64,000 nucleotides of DNA from Paracoccus albicereus (GCF_024359525.1 NZ_JAKZEU010000001.1:372001-436000), one strand, 5' to 3'. Shown: positions 47,575-57,418, counted from the first letter of the stretch. Notes: generated from the sequence alone by a model not told the origin. Program-made: numbers and translations.

Positions 47575-49321
47575 ACTGGTGTCGAAGGCCACTCGGGCGA
47601 AAAAGTTAAATCCGACCCGGTCTAGCATCATCGTAAGTGAGGACTCCTTTGACCGAATGTCAAAGGGCTCTGCTAGTATATTTGCAATTTTACCGCTTGG
47701 ATCAGCACTATCTTGAGCGGCGACAACGATGTCAGTCAGCGAATCTAGAAGGTAGCTGCCTCTAACTACTGGTATTCCGTTTACAGAAAGCCCATGACCT
47801 GAGAATTTATTAACCACAATTAACCCAATAAATTGAAGTTTCTTGACGTCGCCATTTCATTTAATAGCCTGACTTAAGACCGCGCGATTATGCCTGACCC
47901 AGCTTAGCTTGCTTTCTAACTGGCCGCCTGCATCTCTCAGACTTTCAAGGATGCGGTGCCGTCTTCTTGGCTCATTAGCGTTAAGGTAGGTTTTAATCTC
48001 GCAGACTAATACGATAGGACCGACCCTGAGCACTAGATCGATATCGCCACTTTCACCCGCATCAAAAGCGTGCGCTAGCGGGAAAAAGTCTTCCTCGTTC
48101 ATATCTTTTCTCTTTTCTAAAAGATTTAGTCGCATATTTTTTTCAAAAAGAGATTTCGCCGGATTACTTTTTCCGGAAAACAATTTTGCGCGGGAACACC
48201 AGTCTGAAAATCTAGTCTGCATGTTCGTTATGTATAGGGCCTGATGACAGATCGCCGTTCGCTCATGTTTGAGAGGTATAATGGGCGAAGACCATAGCCC
48301 CGATCGATCTGGAAAGGGCCGGAAGCTGATAAAATCTAGGATAGCTCTCGCGTATCCCACTGAACATGACAGCCGCCAATGCATCTAAAAGTGTCTTAGT
48401 TTCAAATATGCGGTTCTGACTTCCTGTCGACTGACGCTTTTTGACGGTTAGCAAAACATATCGAGCAATGACATGCCATGCGCTGAGGACTTCCCTGAGA
48501 GTAATTTCCTCTTGTTGGTAACGAAATGGAATATCGAATAGTTCAGATCGGGAATCGCCTGACAAATAACCAAGATCTAGAACTTCGCCATTATTCATTG
48601 GCGCGTGTTCAATAATAAATCGCTCACCCTCATCAGAAACTCGTATAATCTTCTTGCTAAGATATGAAAATTCTAGGATTTTATTCGGCTGGTTTCCAAG
48701 GCTCTCATCCCTAACTTCCTCGAGAATTCTCGCGGCCTCCCAGTGCTTCGCAAGATGAACATCCTGCGGTTCGATCCAGAAGGATTGATCCTTTAAGTAA
48801 ACGTGCGAATTCTCCCAGATTGCCTGCTCCCAGAGGCTTTGAATCATTTGAACCCTCTGATTTGCTTGGTACAGATCGTCAAGATTAAGACTATTAGGGT
48901 TTAATGACCCATCTGACAAAAGTGCATATGACACAAGTTGACTTGCACTGTCGACGGCAGAGGTGATTGTAGCTTGATATAGCTTCTGCGCGACCCCCGG
49001 TGTATTTGATAACAGAGGATTAAATTTGTGCCTAGCCTCTTTCACCACGTTGTCGAGTTCAGAAAGGATTAGTTCGACCAAACCATCTGTAGCGTATTTA
49101 CTTAATTTGGTAAGCTTTGCTCGCTCAGTCTTATACTTACTGCTTAAACAGTCAGCAATATTAAAAAGATCCATATCGACAACGGTTGCTGCATCAGCTT
49201 CGTCAATTATGCGCTGCCACTGACCAATATCAAAATTAGAACTGGTCAAGGGCGTGGATTGACTTGAATGAATGCTCCTCCTTAGCAAGTCGAGTGTATC
49301 GATCGGAACAAGTGTTGGCAT
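47530..49321 (-). pseudogene. Decayed PD-(D/E)XK nuclease-like gene (frameshift plus in-frame stop)
   Basis: Three open stretches on the minus strand (49321-48263, 48384-47857, 47817-47530) read as one gene of about 596 residues if damage is undone. Removing one base from the C4 run at 48298-48301 joins the first frame (LPALSRSIG) to the second (LWSSPIIPLKHERTAIC). The second and third stretches are in the same frame, separated by a TGA at 47857-47859, and sense resumes at once (NGDVKKLQFIGLIVVNKFSG). The nuclease-like motif is GDIDLVL...VLVCEIKTYL (Asp, then Glu-x-Lys) near 48010-48060. The DNA is AT-richer than its neighbours and overlaps the carB end. The function is unknown; a defence or mobile-element role is a guess. 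Confidence 0.72.
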
Positions 49322-49476
49322 CCTGAGAGTAATCCCGCTCTACAAGCTTAATTAAGCCATGCCACGACCCATATGCGGCCGCCCGTCCGGCTTCCCCACG
49401 GCAAAGCTCGCTGTAGTCTGCGACAGTCTTAGGATGCTATTACTTTAAGCGCTTGTGCCGCGAGTCAATCATAGTC

Positions 49477-50010
49477 TCACTTCACCCCCCACTCCGCCTT
49501 CATCCGTGCGTAGCGCTGCGCCACGGACTCGCGCCCCTTCTTCACGCCCTCCGGCGTCTCCATCGGCACGCCCGGATTGTCGCGGCCGAAATCGCCCCAG
49601 GCGATGTCCTCGCCGAACTCCTCCAGATCGCGGGACTGGTCCGCCCAGTCCGGGCGCTTGCCGTCGAAGTCGATGTCGTCGTCGCTGGTGCGGCGCAGGT
49701 AGTCCATCGTCTCGGCCCCGTCGATCAGCCCGGCCAGTCGCGCGTGCATCCAGACCGACAGCACCCGGTTCATCCGCGGCTGCCAGTCCGAGCCCATCGA
49801 GCGGAAGAATTTCAGCACGTCGTCGTCCAGCCGCAGCGTGACGCGGGTCTTGCCCTCCGCGCCCTTCTCCTTCGCGATCGCGTGCCAGTCCGCCGGGATG
49901 CGCAAGTCGCGGAACACCGCCTGGTGCAGGTCCCATTCCAGCTTCCGCATCGCGTCGGCCATGTAGTGGTAATTGCGCCGCCGCGCCTCGGCCGCCTTGG
50001 TGATCGCCAT
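49477..50010 (-). CDS. BrnA-antitoxin-family protein, orphan
   Basis: A 177-residue protein with the BrnA ribbon-helix-helix-like signature near its middle: KTRVTLRLDDDVLKFFRSMG and then RMNRVLSVWMHARLAG. In classic BrnTA modules this domain binds DNA and neutralises the BrnT RNase toxin. No BrnT gene is next to it on either side, and similar stand-alone genes occur in Rhodobacteraceae, so it may be a DNA-binding regulator. I chose ATG 50010 (MAITKAAEARRRNYHYMADAMRKLEWDLHQ); earlier in-frame starts at 50037 and 50052 exist. Four phased 11-bp repeats lie upstream in its promoter region. It is followed by the decayed low-GC gene. Confidence 0.72.
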   Translation of the reverse strand: MAITKAAEARRRNYHYMADAMRKLEWDLHQAVFRDLRIPADWHAIAKEKGAEGKTRVTLRLDDDVLKFFRSMGSDWQPRMNRVLSVWMHARLAGLIDGAETMDYLRRTSDDDIDFDGKRPDWADQSRDLEEFGEDIAWGDFGRDNPGVPMETPEGVKKGRESVAQRYARMKAEWGVK

Positions 50011-50086
50011 CGCAGGAACCCTTTTGTCGATGGCGCCCATTCTGCACATCAAGGGTTAACGATCCCCGAACCGCGCGTGCGCAGCC

Positions 50087-50130
50087 TGTGTACAGGTTGT
50101 GTACGGCCTGTGTACGCCCGGTGTACGGAT
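50087..50130. repeat. Four tandem 11-bp GTGTAC repeats, candidate operator
   Basis: TGTGTACAGGT (50087), TGTGTACGGCC (50098), TGTGTACGCCC (50109) and GGTGTACGGAT (50120) are contiguous 11-base units, so the GTAC core recurs once per helical turn on one DNA face. They lie about 75 bases upstream of the BrnA-like ATG. A further GTAC occurs at 50200-50203, 77 bases (seven units) after the last core. Confidence 0.72.
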
Positions 50131-50226
50131 GTCACAGCCTTCGGCCCAGCACATGCTGGGCTTTCGACGCCGCCTGGTGTTGCGCTGTTGCGCCCTTCCG
50201 TACGCTGGTGTTGCCGTTAAGACGGG

Positions 50227-50919
50227 TTAACCCAGATAGGCCCGCAGCCCCGGCGGCGGATCGTCCAGAAGCGGCCCCGTCGCGGTCGGCGCATGCGCGA
50301 CCCCGCCTTCGACCACCACCGTCTCGGGTGCGAAAAACCGTGCGTCTTCAGGATCATGCGTGACCATCAGCACCGTCGCCCCGCTCTCGCGCGCGATCTC
50401 GGACAGCAGGTTCAGCATCTCGATCTTCAGCGCCGGACCCAGCGCTCCGAACGGCTCGTCCAGCAGCAGCACCGGCCGCGCGCGCAACAGCACCCGCGCC
50501 AACGCCACGCGGCTCTGCTGCCCGCCCGACAGCGCCGAGGGCCGCCGATCCTCCATCCCCGAAAGCCCAACCCTTTCAATTGCTTGCGAGACACGATCCG
50601 TCTGCTCGGCACTCAGCCTCAGATCTGGCCGCACCCCCAATCCGACATTCTGCGCCACACTCAGATGCGGAAACAGGTTCTGATCCTGAAACAGGATCGA
50701 CACCGGCCGCTTCCCCGGCGCCACCCCGCCCAGATCGCGCCCGTCCCAGGCGACAACCCCCTGATCCGGCATCAGAAATCCCGCAACCAGAGACAGCAGC
50801 GTGGACTTCCCCGACCCCGACGGCCCGATCACCGCGACCCGCGCGCCCGGCCGGACCGCGAAATCCGCGCTCAGCCGGAATTCCCCCAGCGAAACAGAGA
50901 CATCGCGAAACTCAAGCAC
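50227..50919 (-). CDS. thiQ: Thiamine ABC transporter ATP-binding protein
   Basis: Powers uptake of thiamine and thiamine pyrophosphate with ThiP and ThiB. It is 230 residues, with Walker A GPSGSGKST (32-40), Q-loop LFQDQNLFPHLSV, signature LSGGQ (130-134) and Walker B LLLDEPFGAL followed by VLMVTHDPEDA (H-loop). ATG 50919 overlaps the thiP stop by 8 bases. It is the last gene of the thiBPQ operon under the TPP riboswitch. Confidence 0.93.
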   Translation of the reverse strand: MLEFRDVSVSLGEFRLSADFAVRPGARVAVIGPSGSGKSTLLSLVAGFLMPDQGVVAWDGRDLGGVAPGKRPVSILFQDQNLFPHLSVAQNVGLGVRPDLRLSAEQTDRVSQAIERVGLSGMEDRRPSALSGGQQSRVALARVLLRARPVLLLDEPFGALGPALKIEMLNLLSEIARESGATVLMVTHDPEDARFFAPETVVVEGGVAHAPTATGPLLDDPPPGLRAYLG

Positions 50920-52462
50920 GTCGGCCCATCCTGTCGAACCCCCAGAACAAGGCGAAACTGATCGCCATCAGCAACACGGCGCACGCCGCCGCATCCTCCA
51001 TCCGGTAGGCGTTCATCAGCTGATACAGCTTCAGCGGCAGTGTCGGATTGTCGTTCGCGAACAGGGTGATCACCCCCAGATCGCCCATCGCCAGCGCCGC
51101 CGCCAGCCCGCCAGCGAAGCCCAGCGGGCCGCTCAGCCGCGGCAGAACCAGCACGCGCAGCCTCGCCCAGCCACGCAGATCCAGCGACGCGGCGAGACGG
51201 CCGTAATCCATCTCCATCACCCGTGCCGCCGGGATCAGGATCCGCAACGCAAAGGGCAGCGCCATCACCGCATTGATCGCCATCGTCACCGGCAACGCCA
51301 GATCGTCAGGCCCCGCCCAACGTCGCAGGATCAGGTAAAGACCCGTTCCGAGAACCAGCGGCGAGGCGACGATCGGCAGCATCCCCGCAGCCTCGATCCA
51401 GCCACGCGCGCGACCGGCCCGCGTCATCGCGAGCGCCAGAACCAGTGCGACGACCAGCGTCAAGCCCGCCGATCCAAGCGCCATCGCAACCGACCGTCCC
51501 GCCGCGGCCCAGACGTCACTTGAAAGCGCCGCCATTCGCGGCAGCCCGCGCAGTGTCACGGCCGCCATCGGCCATAACAGAAAGCCTGCCGCCAGGCCGA
51601 TCGCCATCGCATCGCCAGCCCGGCGCCAACCCCTGGGTGCGGCGGGAGAGTGCCCAGCATCCAGCCCGGCGCCGAAGGCCGAGGGAAGCGTGACGCGTGA
51701 TGCAAGCGCGAGTGCGGCAAGGCAAAGCCCGACCTGAACCAGCCCCAGGGTGGCCGCGCGGCCAAGATCGAAATCGAAACGGAACGCCTGATAGATCGCC
51801 AGTTCCACCGTCGTCGCGCGCGGCCCGCCGCCAAGCGCCAAGGCGACGGTGAACGAGGTCAGGCAGACGAGAAAGATCGCCAGCCAGACGCCGGGCAGGA
51901 CCGCGCGCAGCATCGGACGCTCCAGATGCCGCGCGAGGTCGGCGGGCGCGAAGTCGAGGCTTTCAGCAAGACGAAAGCGCTCGGCCGGGATCGCCTGCCA
52001 GCCTTGCAGGATCATTCGCACCGCAAGCGGCAGGTTGAAGAACACATGCGCCAGGATCACACCTTGCCAGCCGTAGATGCTGATTTCCGGCAGACCCACA
52101 GACCGGACCAGGCCGTTCAGCGCGCCCGTGCGCCCGAAGACCGAGATCAGCCCCATGATCGCCACGATCACCGGCAGGATGAAAGGCGCGCCGAGCAGGA
52201 TGACCAGCACCGCGCGTCCCGGAAAGCGCCGCCGCGCCAACGCCCGCGCCACGGGAATGGCCAGCAGGGCCGACAGCGACGCCGACGCGACCGCCTGCCA
52301 CAGCGTGAACCAGACCGCGCGCCAATCCCACGGTCCCAAGCCCCCCAGACCGCCAGCGAAGGTCGCGACCGCCGCCAACGTCCCGAGGATCAGCGCGGCC
52401 AGCGCCGCAGCCGTCGCCAGCACCGCCCAGGGTCGCCTTAGCGCGAGAATGCGGCGAGCCAT
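50912..52462 (-). CDS. thiP: Thiamine ABC transporter permease
   Basis: The membrane channel of the thiamine importer. It is 516 residues, about twelve transmembrane segments in two fused permease halves, each with an ABC-permease EAA-like loop (AIPAERFRLAESLDFAPADL in the first half, ARVMEMDYGRLAASLDLRGW in the second). It starts at ATG 52462, inside the thiB 3' end (25-base overlap), and ends 8 bases into thiQ, so all three are coupled in translation. Confidence 0.92.
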   Translation of the reverse strand: MARRILALRRPWAVLATAAALAALILGTLAAVATFAGGLGGLGPWDWRAVWFTLWQAVASASLSALLAIPVARALARRRFPGRAVLVILLGAPFILPVIVAIMGLISVFGRTGALNGLVRSVGLPEISIYGWQGVILAHVFFNLPLAVRMILQGWQAIPAERFRLAESLDFAPADLARHLERPMLRAVLPGVWLAIFLVCLTSFTVALALGGGPRATTVELAIYQAFRFDFDLGRAATLGLVQVGLCLAALALASRVTLPSAFGAGLDAGHSPAAPRGWRRAGDAMAIGLAAGFLLWPMAAVTLRGLPRMAALSSDVWAAAGRSVAMALGSAGLTLVVALVLALAMTRAGRARGWIEAAGMLPIVASPLVLGTGLYLILRRWAGPDDLALPVTMAINAVMALPFALRILIPAARVMEMDYGRLAASLDLRGWARLRVLVLPRLSGPLGFAGGLAAALAMGDLGVITLFANDNPTLPLKLYQLMNAYRMEDAAACAVLLMAISFALFWGFDRMGRRA

Positions 52463-53421
52463 TCGTCCAGCGCAGGCTTTCGCAGCGCCTCGGCCTCATC
52501 CTCGGTGTAGAAGATCGTCTTGTCGGGGCGCGGCAGGTTCCGCATGACCTCGGGCCACTGATCCTCTGGCAACTTGGAGGGAAGCGACCAGTTCGCGATC
52601 GGGACGGTCGTCTGGAAGTCCGGCGTCAGGATCCAGTCCATGAAAGCCTGAGCCAGTTCCGGCTGATCGGTGCCCGCGACCTGCGCGGCCAGTTCGGCCA
52701 TGAAGTAATGCCCCTCGGCGAAGATCGCGGCGTGCTTGGTCTCATCCCCTTCGGCCTCGATATGGTAGGCAGGCGAGGTGGTGTAGGACAGGACCATATC
52801 CGCCTCGCCCTCGGTGAACATGCCGTAGCTTTCGGACCAGCCCTTGGTCACGGTCAGCACCTTGGGGGCCAGCTTTGCCCACGCCTCTGGCGCCTGATCG
52901 CCATAGACCGCCTTGACCCACAAAAGCATCGCCAGCCCCGAGATCGACGAGCGGGGGTCCTGGATCACGATCTTCAGATCGTCGGGCGCGTCGAGCAATT
53001 CTTGGAAGCTGGCGGGCGGATTTTCCAGCCGGGTCTCGTCATAGATGAACGCCGTCTCACCCCAGTTGTAGGGAAGGAAGACATCGTCGGTCCATTCGAT
53101 CGGCAGCGACATGTCGGTCGTGTCCTGCCCGTGCGGCGCAAACAGCCCCGAGGCGCGGGCGCGCGCCGTCACGTCGGTGTTCAGGCCGAAGACGATGTCG
53201 GCTTCGGTCCCTTCGCCTTCCATCAGCACGCGCGGCAGGACATCGCCGGTGACGAATTGCAGGTCGCAGTTGCAGAAGGCTTCGAACCCTTCCTCGATCT
53301 TCGGGCCGGGGCCCCATTCGCTGGTGATGTAGTCGCCGGCATAGACGGTCAGCACAGGCTTGTCCTGCGCGGCGGCCGGGGTCGCGGCCAACAAGGCCAG
53401 CATCAATGGTCGAAATCGCAT
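52438..53421 (-). CDS. thiB: Thiamine-binding periplasmic protein
   Basis: The substrate-binding component of the thiamine importer (also called TbpA). It is 327 residues, with a signal peptide (MRFRPLMLALLAATPAAAQ) and a family-1 binding fold: LTVYAGDYITSEWGPGPKIEEGFEAFCNC, DIVFGLNTDV, TFGLGLLLWVKAVYGD-like SGLAMLLWVKAVYGD and TKGWSESYGMFTEGEADMVLSY. ATG 53421 follows AGGAGG (53427-53432). Its leader carries a TPP riboswitch, which would turn the operon down when thiamine is plentiful. Confidence 0.94.
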   Translation of the reverse strand: MRFRPLMLALLAATPAAAQDKPVLTVYAGDYITSEWGPGPKIEEGFEAFCNCDLQFVTGDVLPRVLMEGEGTEADIVFGLNTDVTARARASGLFAPHGQDTTDMSLPIEWTDDVFLPYNWGETAFIYDETRLENPPASFQELLDAPDDLKIVIQDPRSSISGLAMLLWVKAVYGDQAPEAWAKLAPKVLTVTKGWSESYGMFTEGEADMVLSYTTSPAYHIEAEGDETKHAAIFAEGHYFMAELAAQVAGTDQPELAQAFMDWILTPDFQTTVPIANWSLPSKLPEDQWPEVMRNLPRPDKTIFYTEDEAEALRKPALDEWLAAFSR

Positions 53422-53464
53422 CGCATCCTCCTAGGTTTCGATTGCCGAAAAGAAGGATCGCGAC

Positions 53465-53547
53465 ACCTTCCCTCCGCCGGTGATGAGCCGGATCAGGTTC
53501 AACGGGTCCGCTTTCGCGTCTCAGCCCAGCTTGGGCACCCCGAGGTA
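53465..53547 (-). ncRNA. TPP riboswitch (THI element)
   Basis: On the minus strand the conserved core is present in order: CGGGGTGCCC, then GGGCTGAGA, then ACCCGTTGAACCTGATCCGG, then CGGCGGAGGGAAGG. This is the thi-box TPP aptamer. It ends about 45 bases before the thiB ATG. ATCCT just after the aptamer (53454-53458) can pair with AGGAT at the ribosome-binding site, and TTTCG/CGAAA forms a stem between them, so control could be at translation initiation; this last step is inferred. It is the regulator of thiBPQ. Confidence 0.95.
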
Positions 53548-53625
53548 AGGCGAAATGTAAGGGTTTCGCGGGCCAGCGCAAGGCGGCGGTTTGCAAGCCT
53601 CGCGCACACGGCTAGAACGGCCGGC

Positions 53626-56256
53626 ATGAGCGATGAGCCGACACCGATGATGGCGCAGTATCTGGCGATCCGGGACGCCAATCCCGGTGCGCTGCTGTTC
53701 TATCGGATGGGCGACTTCTACGAGATGTTTTTCGACGACGCGGTCGCTGCCGCTGCGGCGCTGGACATCGCGCTGACGAAGCGCGGCACCCATGCGGGCC
53801 AGCCGATTCCGATGTGCGGGGTCCCCGTTCATGCCGCCGAAAGCTATCTTCTGACGCTGATCCGCAAGGGCTTTCGCGTCGCCATTGCCGAACAGATGGA
53901 GGATCCGGCCGAGGCGAAGAAGCGAGGTGCCAAGTCTGTGGTCGCGCGCGACGTGGTGCGTCTGGTCACGCCCGGCACATTGACAGAGGACGCCCTGCTG
54001 GACGCGCGGCGCCACAATTTTCTCGCCGCCTTCGCAACGGTGCGCGACGACAGCGCGCTGGCCTGGGTCGACATCTCGACCGGCGCCTTCCAGGTGATGC
54101 CTTGTGCGCTGCCACGGCTGGCGCCCGAGCTCGCCCGGCTTTCACCGCGAGAGTTGTTGGCTGTGGACGGCTCGGGTCTGGACGATCTGGCGGCCGAGGC
54201 TGGGGCGGCTCTGACCGATTGTCATGCTGGAAGCTTCGACAGCGCGTCGGCCACGCGGCGGCTTTGCTCGCTTTACGGGGTCGAGACGCTGGACGGTTTC
54301 GGCAATTTCGAGCGTGCCGAGCTGTCGGCGATGGGCGCGATCGTCGATTATCTGGAGCTGACCCAGAAGGGAAAGCTGCCGCTGCTGCGGCCGCCGTCGA
54401 AGGAACGATCGGGCGGCACGATGCAGATCGATGCCTCGACCCGGCGCAATCTGGAACTGACACAAGCGCTGTCGGGCGGGCGCGAGGGGTCGCTGCTGAC
54501 AGCGATCGACCGCACCGTTACCGCCGGCGGCGCCCGGTTGCTGGAACGACGGATTTCTGCGCCATCACGGGACCTTACCCTGATCCACGCGCGCCATGAT
54601 GCGGTGGCACAACTGGCCGATGACACGCGACTTGCGGCCGATTTGCGGGATGCGCTGTCGCGCGTGCCCGACATCGACCGGGCGCTGTCGCGGCTCGCAC
54701 TGGACCGTGGGGGCCCTCGCGATCTTGCCGCGATCCGAGCAGGTCTGACGCAGGGCGCCGCGATTGCGTCTCGCCTGCCTGCCAACACGGTCACGGTCCT
54801 CTCTGACGCAGCAGCGGCCCTGACCGGTCACGACGCCCTGATCGACCTCCTGAACGATGCGCTGGTGGCCGAGCCGCCCCTTCTGGCGCGCGATGGTGGA
54901 TTTGTGGCCGAAGGCCATGACCCCGATCTGGACGAGACGCGTCGCCTTCGTGACGAGGGGCGCGGCGTAATCGCCGGGATGCAGGCGGATTACGCGGCTC
55001 AGGCCGGTGTCCCTGGCCTGAAGATCAAGCACAACAACGTGCTGGGCTACTTCATCGAAACCACGGCGACGCATGAAGAGCGGATGCGCGCCTTGCCCGA
55101 CACGTTCATCCATCGCCAGACCACCGCCAACCAGATCCGGTTTACGACCGTCGCGTTGTCGGAACTGGAAACACGTATCCTCAACGCTCGTGACCGCGCC
55201 TTGGAGATCGAACGCGGTGTCTTCGAGCGACTGCGTGCCGCGATCCTTGACGCCGCGCCGCAGGTTGGTCAGGCCGCCCGCGCGCTGGCAGAGATCGACC
55301 TGACGGCCGCCTTCGCCGATCTGGCGACGGGCGAGAACTGGTCCCGTCCCAAGGTTGACGAAAGCCGGGCCTTCCAGATCGAAGGCGGCCGTCACCCGGT
55401 CGTGGAACGCGCGCTGAAGCGCAAGTCGGGCAGTTTCGTTGCCAACGATTGCGCGCTTACCACGGGCGACACGCCCGCGATCTGGCTGCTGACCGGGCCG
55501 AACATGGCGGGTAAATCGACGTTTCTCCGTCAGAACGCGCTGATCGCGGTATTGGCGCAGGCGGGCAGTTTCGTGCCTGCACGGGTCGCGCATATCGGAT
55601 TGGTCAGCCAGCTCTTCAGCCGCGTCGGCGCGGCCGACGATCTGGCGCGCGGACGGTCCACCTTCATGGTCGAGATGGTCGAGACCGCCGCGATCCTCAA
55701 CCAGGCCGACGACCATGCATTGGTGATCCTGGACGAGATCGGACGCGGCACCGCGACCTGGGACGGGTTGTCGATCGCTTGGGCGGTGATGGAGCATCTG
55801 CACGCGGTGAACCGCTGCCGGGCGCTCTTCGCGACGCATTACCACGAGATGACAGCGCTCAGCGCGCGTCTTGACGGGGTCGAGAACGCGACCGTCGCGG
55901 TGCGCGAATGGGAGGGTGACGTGATCTTCCTGCACGAGGTCCGCAAGGGTGCCGCAGATCGCAGCTACGGCGTCCAGGTCGCGCGGCTTGCCGGCCTGCC
56001 GGCCAGCGTCGTGGATCGTGCGCGCGAGGTTCTGGATGCGCTGGAATCAGGCGAACGCGAGGGCGCTGCCCGCCCCACGGCGCTGATCGACGACCTGCCC
56101 CTGTTTCGCGCGGCCCCGCCGGCACCGGCGCCCGCAAAGGCGAAGGACAGCGCCCTTGATGGCCGGATGAAGGACATTCATCCTGACTCGCTCTCGCCTC
56201 GCGAGGCGCTGGACCTGATCTACGAGTTGAAATCCCTGACCCGCGAGGACGCATGA
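53626..56256 (+). CDS. mutS: DNA mismatch repair protein MutS
   Basis: Recognises base mismatches and recruits MutL. It is 876 residues from ATG 53626. The N-terminal mismatch-contacting motif is GDFYEMF (Phe31, Glu33), a lever/clamp region follows ([17 protein letters not shown]-like [14 protein letters not shown]), then the ATPase with Walker [10 protein letters not shown] (624-632), [11 protein letters not shown] and Walker [13 protein letters not shown], and ATHYHEMT. The frame stays open far upstream to 52708, antisense to thiB, but conservation begins at [13 protein letters not shown]. It overlaps aroC by 4 bases (ATGA). Confidence 0.97.
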   Translation: MSDEPTPMMAQYLAIRDANPGALLFYRMGDFYEMFFDDAVAAAAALDIALTKRGTHAGQPIPMCGVPVHAAESYLLTLIRKGFRVAIAEQMEDPAEAKKRGAKSVVARDVVRLVTPGTLTEDALLDARRHNFLAAFATVRDDSALAWVDISTGAFQVMPCALPRLAPELARLSPRELLAVDGSGLDDLAAEAGAALTDCHAGSFDSASATRRLCSLYGVETLDGFGNFERAELSAMGAIVDYLELTQKGKLPLLRPPSKERSGGTMQIDASTRRNLELTQALSGGREGSLLTAIDRTVTAGGARLLERRISAPSRDLTLIHARHDAVAQLADDTRLAADLRDALSRVPDIDRALSRLALDRGGPRDLAAIRAGLTQGAAIASRLPANTVTVLSDAAAALTGHDALIDLLNDALVAEPPLLARDGGFVAEGHDPDLDETRRLRDEGRGVIAGMQADYAAQAGVPGLKIKHNNVLGYFIETTATHEERMRALPDTFIHRQTTANQIRFTTVALSELETRILNARDRALEIERGVFERLRAAILDAAPQVGQAARALAEIDLTAAFADLATGENWSRPKVDESRAFQIEGGRHPVVERALKRKSGSFVANDCALTTGDTPAIWLLTGPNMAGKSTFLRQNALIAVLAQAGSFVPARVAHIGLVSQLFSRVGAADDLARGRSTFMVEMVETAAILNQADDHALVILDEIGRGTATWDGLSIAWAVMEHLHAVNRCRALFATHYHEMTALSARLDGVENATVAVREWEGDVIFLHEVRKGAADRSYGVQVARLAGLPASVVDRAREVLDALESGEREGAARPTALIDDLPLFRAAPPAPAPAKAKDSALDGRMKDIHPDSLSPREALDLIYELKSLTREDA

Positions 56257-57353
56257 GCTACAACACCTTCGGGCGCGAATTCCGCTTCACCACCTGGGGC
56301 GAAAGCCATGGCCCGGCGCTTGGCGCGACGGTCGATGGCACGCCACCCGGCGTCCCGTTGGACGAGGCGTTCATCCAACAGTTCATGGATCGCCGCCGTC
56401 CTGGCACCAGCAAGCATACGACACAGCGGCGCGAGGCCGACCAGGTGCGGATCCTGTCCGGCGTGTTTGAAGGCCACACGACCGGCACCCCGATCCAGCT
56501 GATGATCGAGAACACAGACCAGCGCAGCAAGGATTATGGCACGATCGCGCAAAGCTTCCGACCTGGCCATGCGGACATCACCTATCATCTGAAATACGGG
56601 CTGCGGGATCATCGCGGCGGCGGACGATCCAGCGCACGCGAGACCGCGGCACGGGTGGCTGCGGGCGGCGTCGCGCAGGCGGTTCTGCATCAGATGCTGC
56701 CGGACCTTCAGATCATCGGCTACATGGTGCAGATGGGCGACATGCATCTGGACCGGAGCCGCTTCGATATCGGCGCGATTCCGGACAATCCGTTTTTTCT
56801 ACCCGACGCGGAAAGCGTCGACGCTTGGTCCGACTATCTCGACGGGATCCGCAAAGACCAGAACAGCGTCGGGGCCGCGATCGAGGTTCTGGTTCGCGGC
56901 TGCCCACCAGGTCTCGGCGCGCCGGTCTATGCCAAGCTCGACACGGATCTTGCGGCGGCGATGATGTCGATCAACGCGGTCAAGGGCGTCGAGATCGGCG
57001 AAGGGATGGGTGCCGCGTCGCTCACCGGCACCGCGAATGCCGACGAAATGAGGATGGGCAATGACGGGCCTCGGTTCCTGTCGAACCATGCTGGGGGCAT
57101 TCTGGGCGGCATCTCGACCGGACAGGACATCGTCGTCCGGTTCGCGGTCAAGGCCACCTCATCGATCACGACTCCACGCCAGACGATCAACGAAGCGGGC
57201 GAGGAGATCGACCTGATCACCAAGGGCCGGCACGATCCCTGCGTCGGCATCCGCGCGGTCCCGGTGGCAGAGGCGATGGCCGCCTGCGTGATCCTGGATC
57301 ATCTGCTCATGGACCGCGCCCAGACCGGCGGTCGACGCGGTCAGATCGGCTAA
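56253..57353 (+). CDS. aroC: Chorismate synthase
   Basis: Last step of the shikimate pathway: removes phosphate from EPSP to give chorismate, using reduced FMN. It is 366 residues, with the signatures [14 protein letters not shown] near the start, [36 protein letters not shown] (residues about 120-140) and [20 protein letters not shown]. Its ATG overlaps the mutS stop, so it is translated from the mutS message; the two have no functional link. A strong terminator follows. Confidence 0.96.
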   Translation: MSYNTFGREFRFTTWGESHGPALGATVDGTPPGVPLDEAFIQQFMDRRRPGTSKHTTQRREADQVRILSGVFEGHTTGTPIQLMIENTDQRSKDYGTIAQSFRPGHADITYHLKYGLRDHRGGGRSSARETAARVAAGGVAQAVLHQMLPDLQIIGYMVQMGDMHLDRSRFDIGAIPDNPFFLPDAESVDAWSDYLDGIRKDQNSVGAAIEVLVRGCPPGLGAPVYAKLDTDLAAAMMSINAVKGVEIGEGMGAASLTGTANADEMRMGNDGPRFLSNHAGGILGGISTGQDIVVRFAVKATSSITTPRQTINEAGEEIDLITKGRHDPCVGIRAVPVAEAMAACVILDHLLMDRAQTGGRRGQIG

Positions 57354-57373
57354 CGCGCTGAGGTCTGGAAACG

Positions 57374-57401
57374 AAAAAACGCGCCCCTCGGGGCGCGTTT
57401 T
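57374..57401. terminator. Bidirectional terminator between aroC and petC
   Basis: ACGCGCCCC (57379-57387) and GGGGCGCGT (57390-57398) form a perfect 9-bp stem with a TC loop, flanked by AAAAA on the left and TTTT on the right. It serves both convergent genes, mutS-aroC and the bc1 operon. Confidence 0.93.
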
Positions 57402-57418
57402 GTCTTTTGAGCGTCCGA

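Noticed and set aside
47541-49487. GGGTGAAGT at 47541-47549 and its reverse complement at 49479-49487 bracketing the low-GC gene
   Set aside because: Both copies lie inside the normal 3' coding ends of carB and the BrnA-like gene; a 9-base match without target duplication or transposase is weak evidence of an element boundary.
50098-50130. GTGTAC repeats as a CRISPR array
   Set aside because: Units are contiguous 11-mers with no spacers and no cas genes nearby.
50144-50161. GCCCAGC-ACAT-GCTGGGC hairpin as a terminator for thiQ
   Set aside because: On the minus strand no T-run follows; the short TTT is on the plus strand, where no gene ends.
52708-53625. Open frame extending mutS upstream by about 300 codons
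   Set aside because: It is antisense to thiB and the TPP riboswitch; the MutS family begins at [13 protein letters not shown], and the upstream text has no similarity to MutS.
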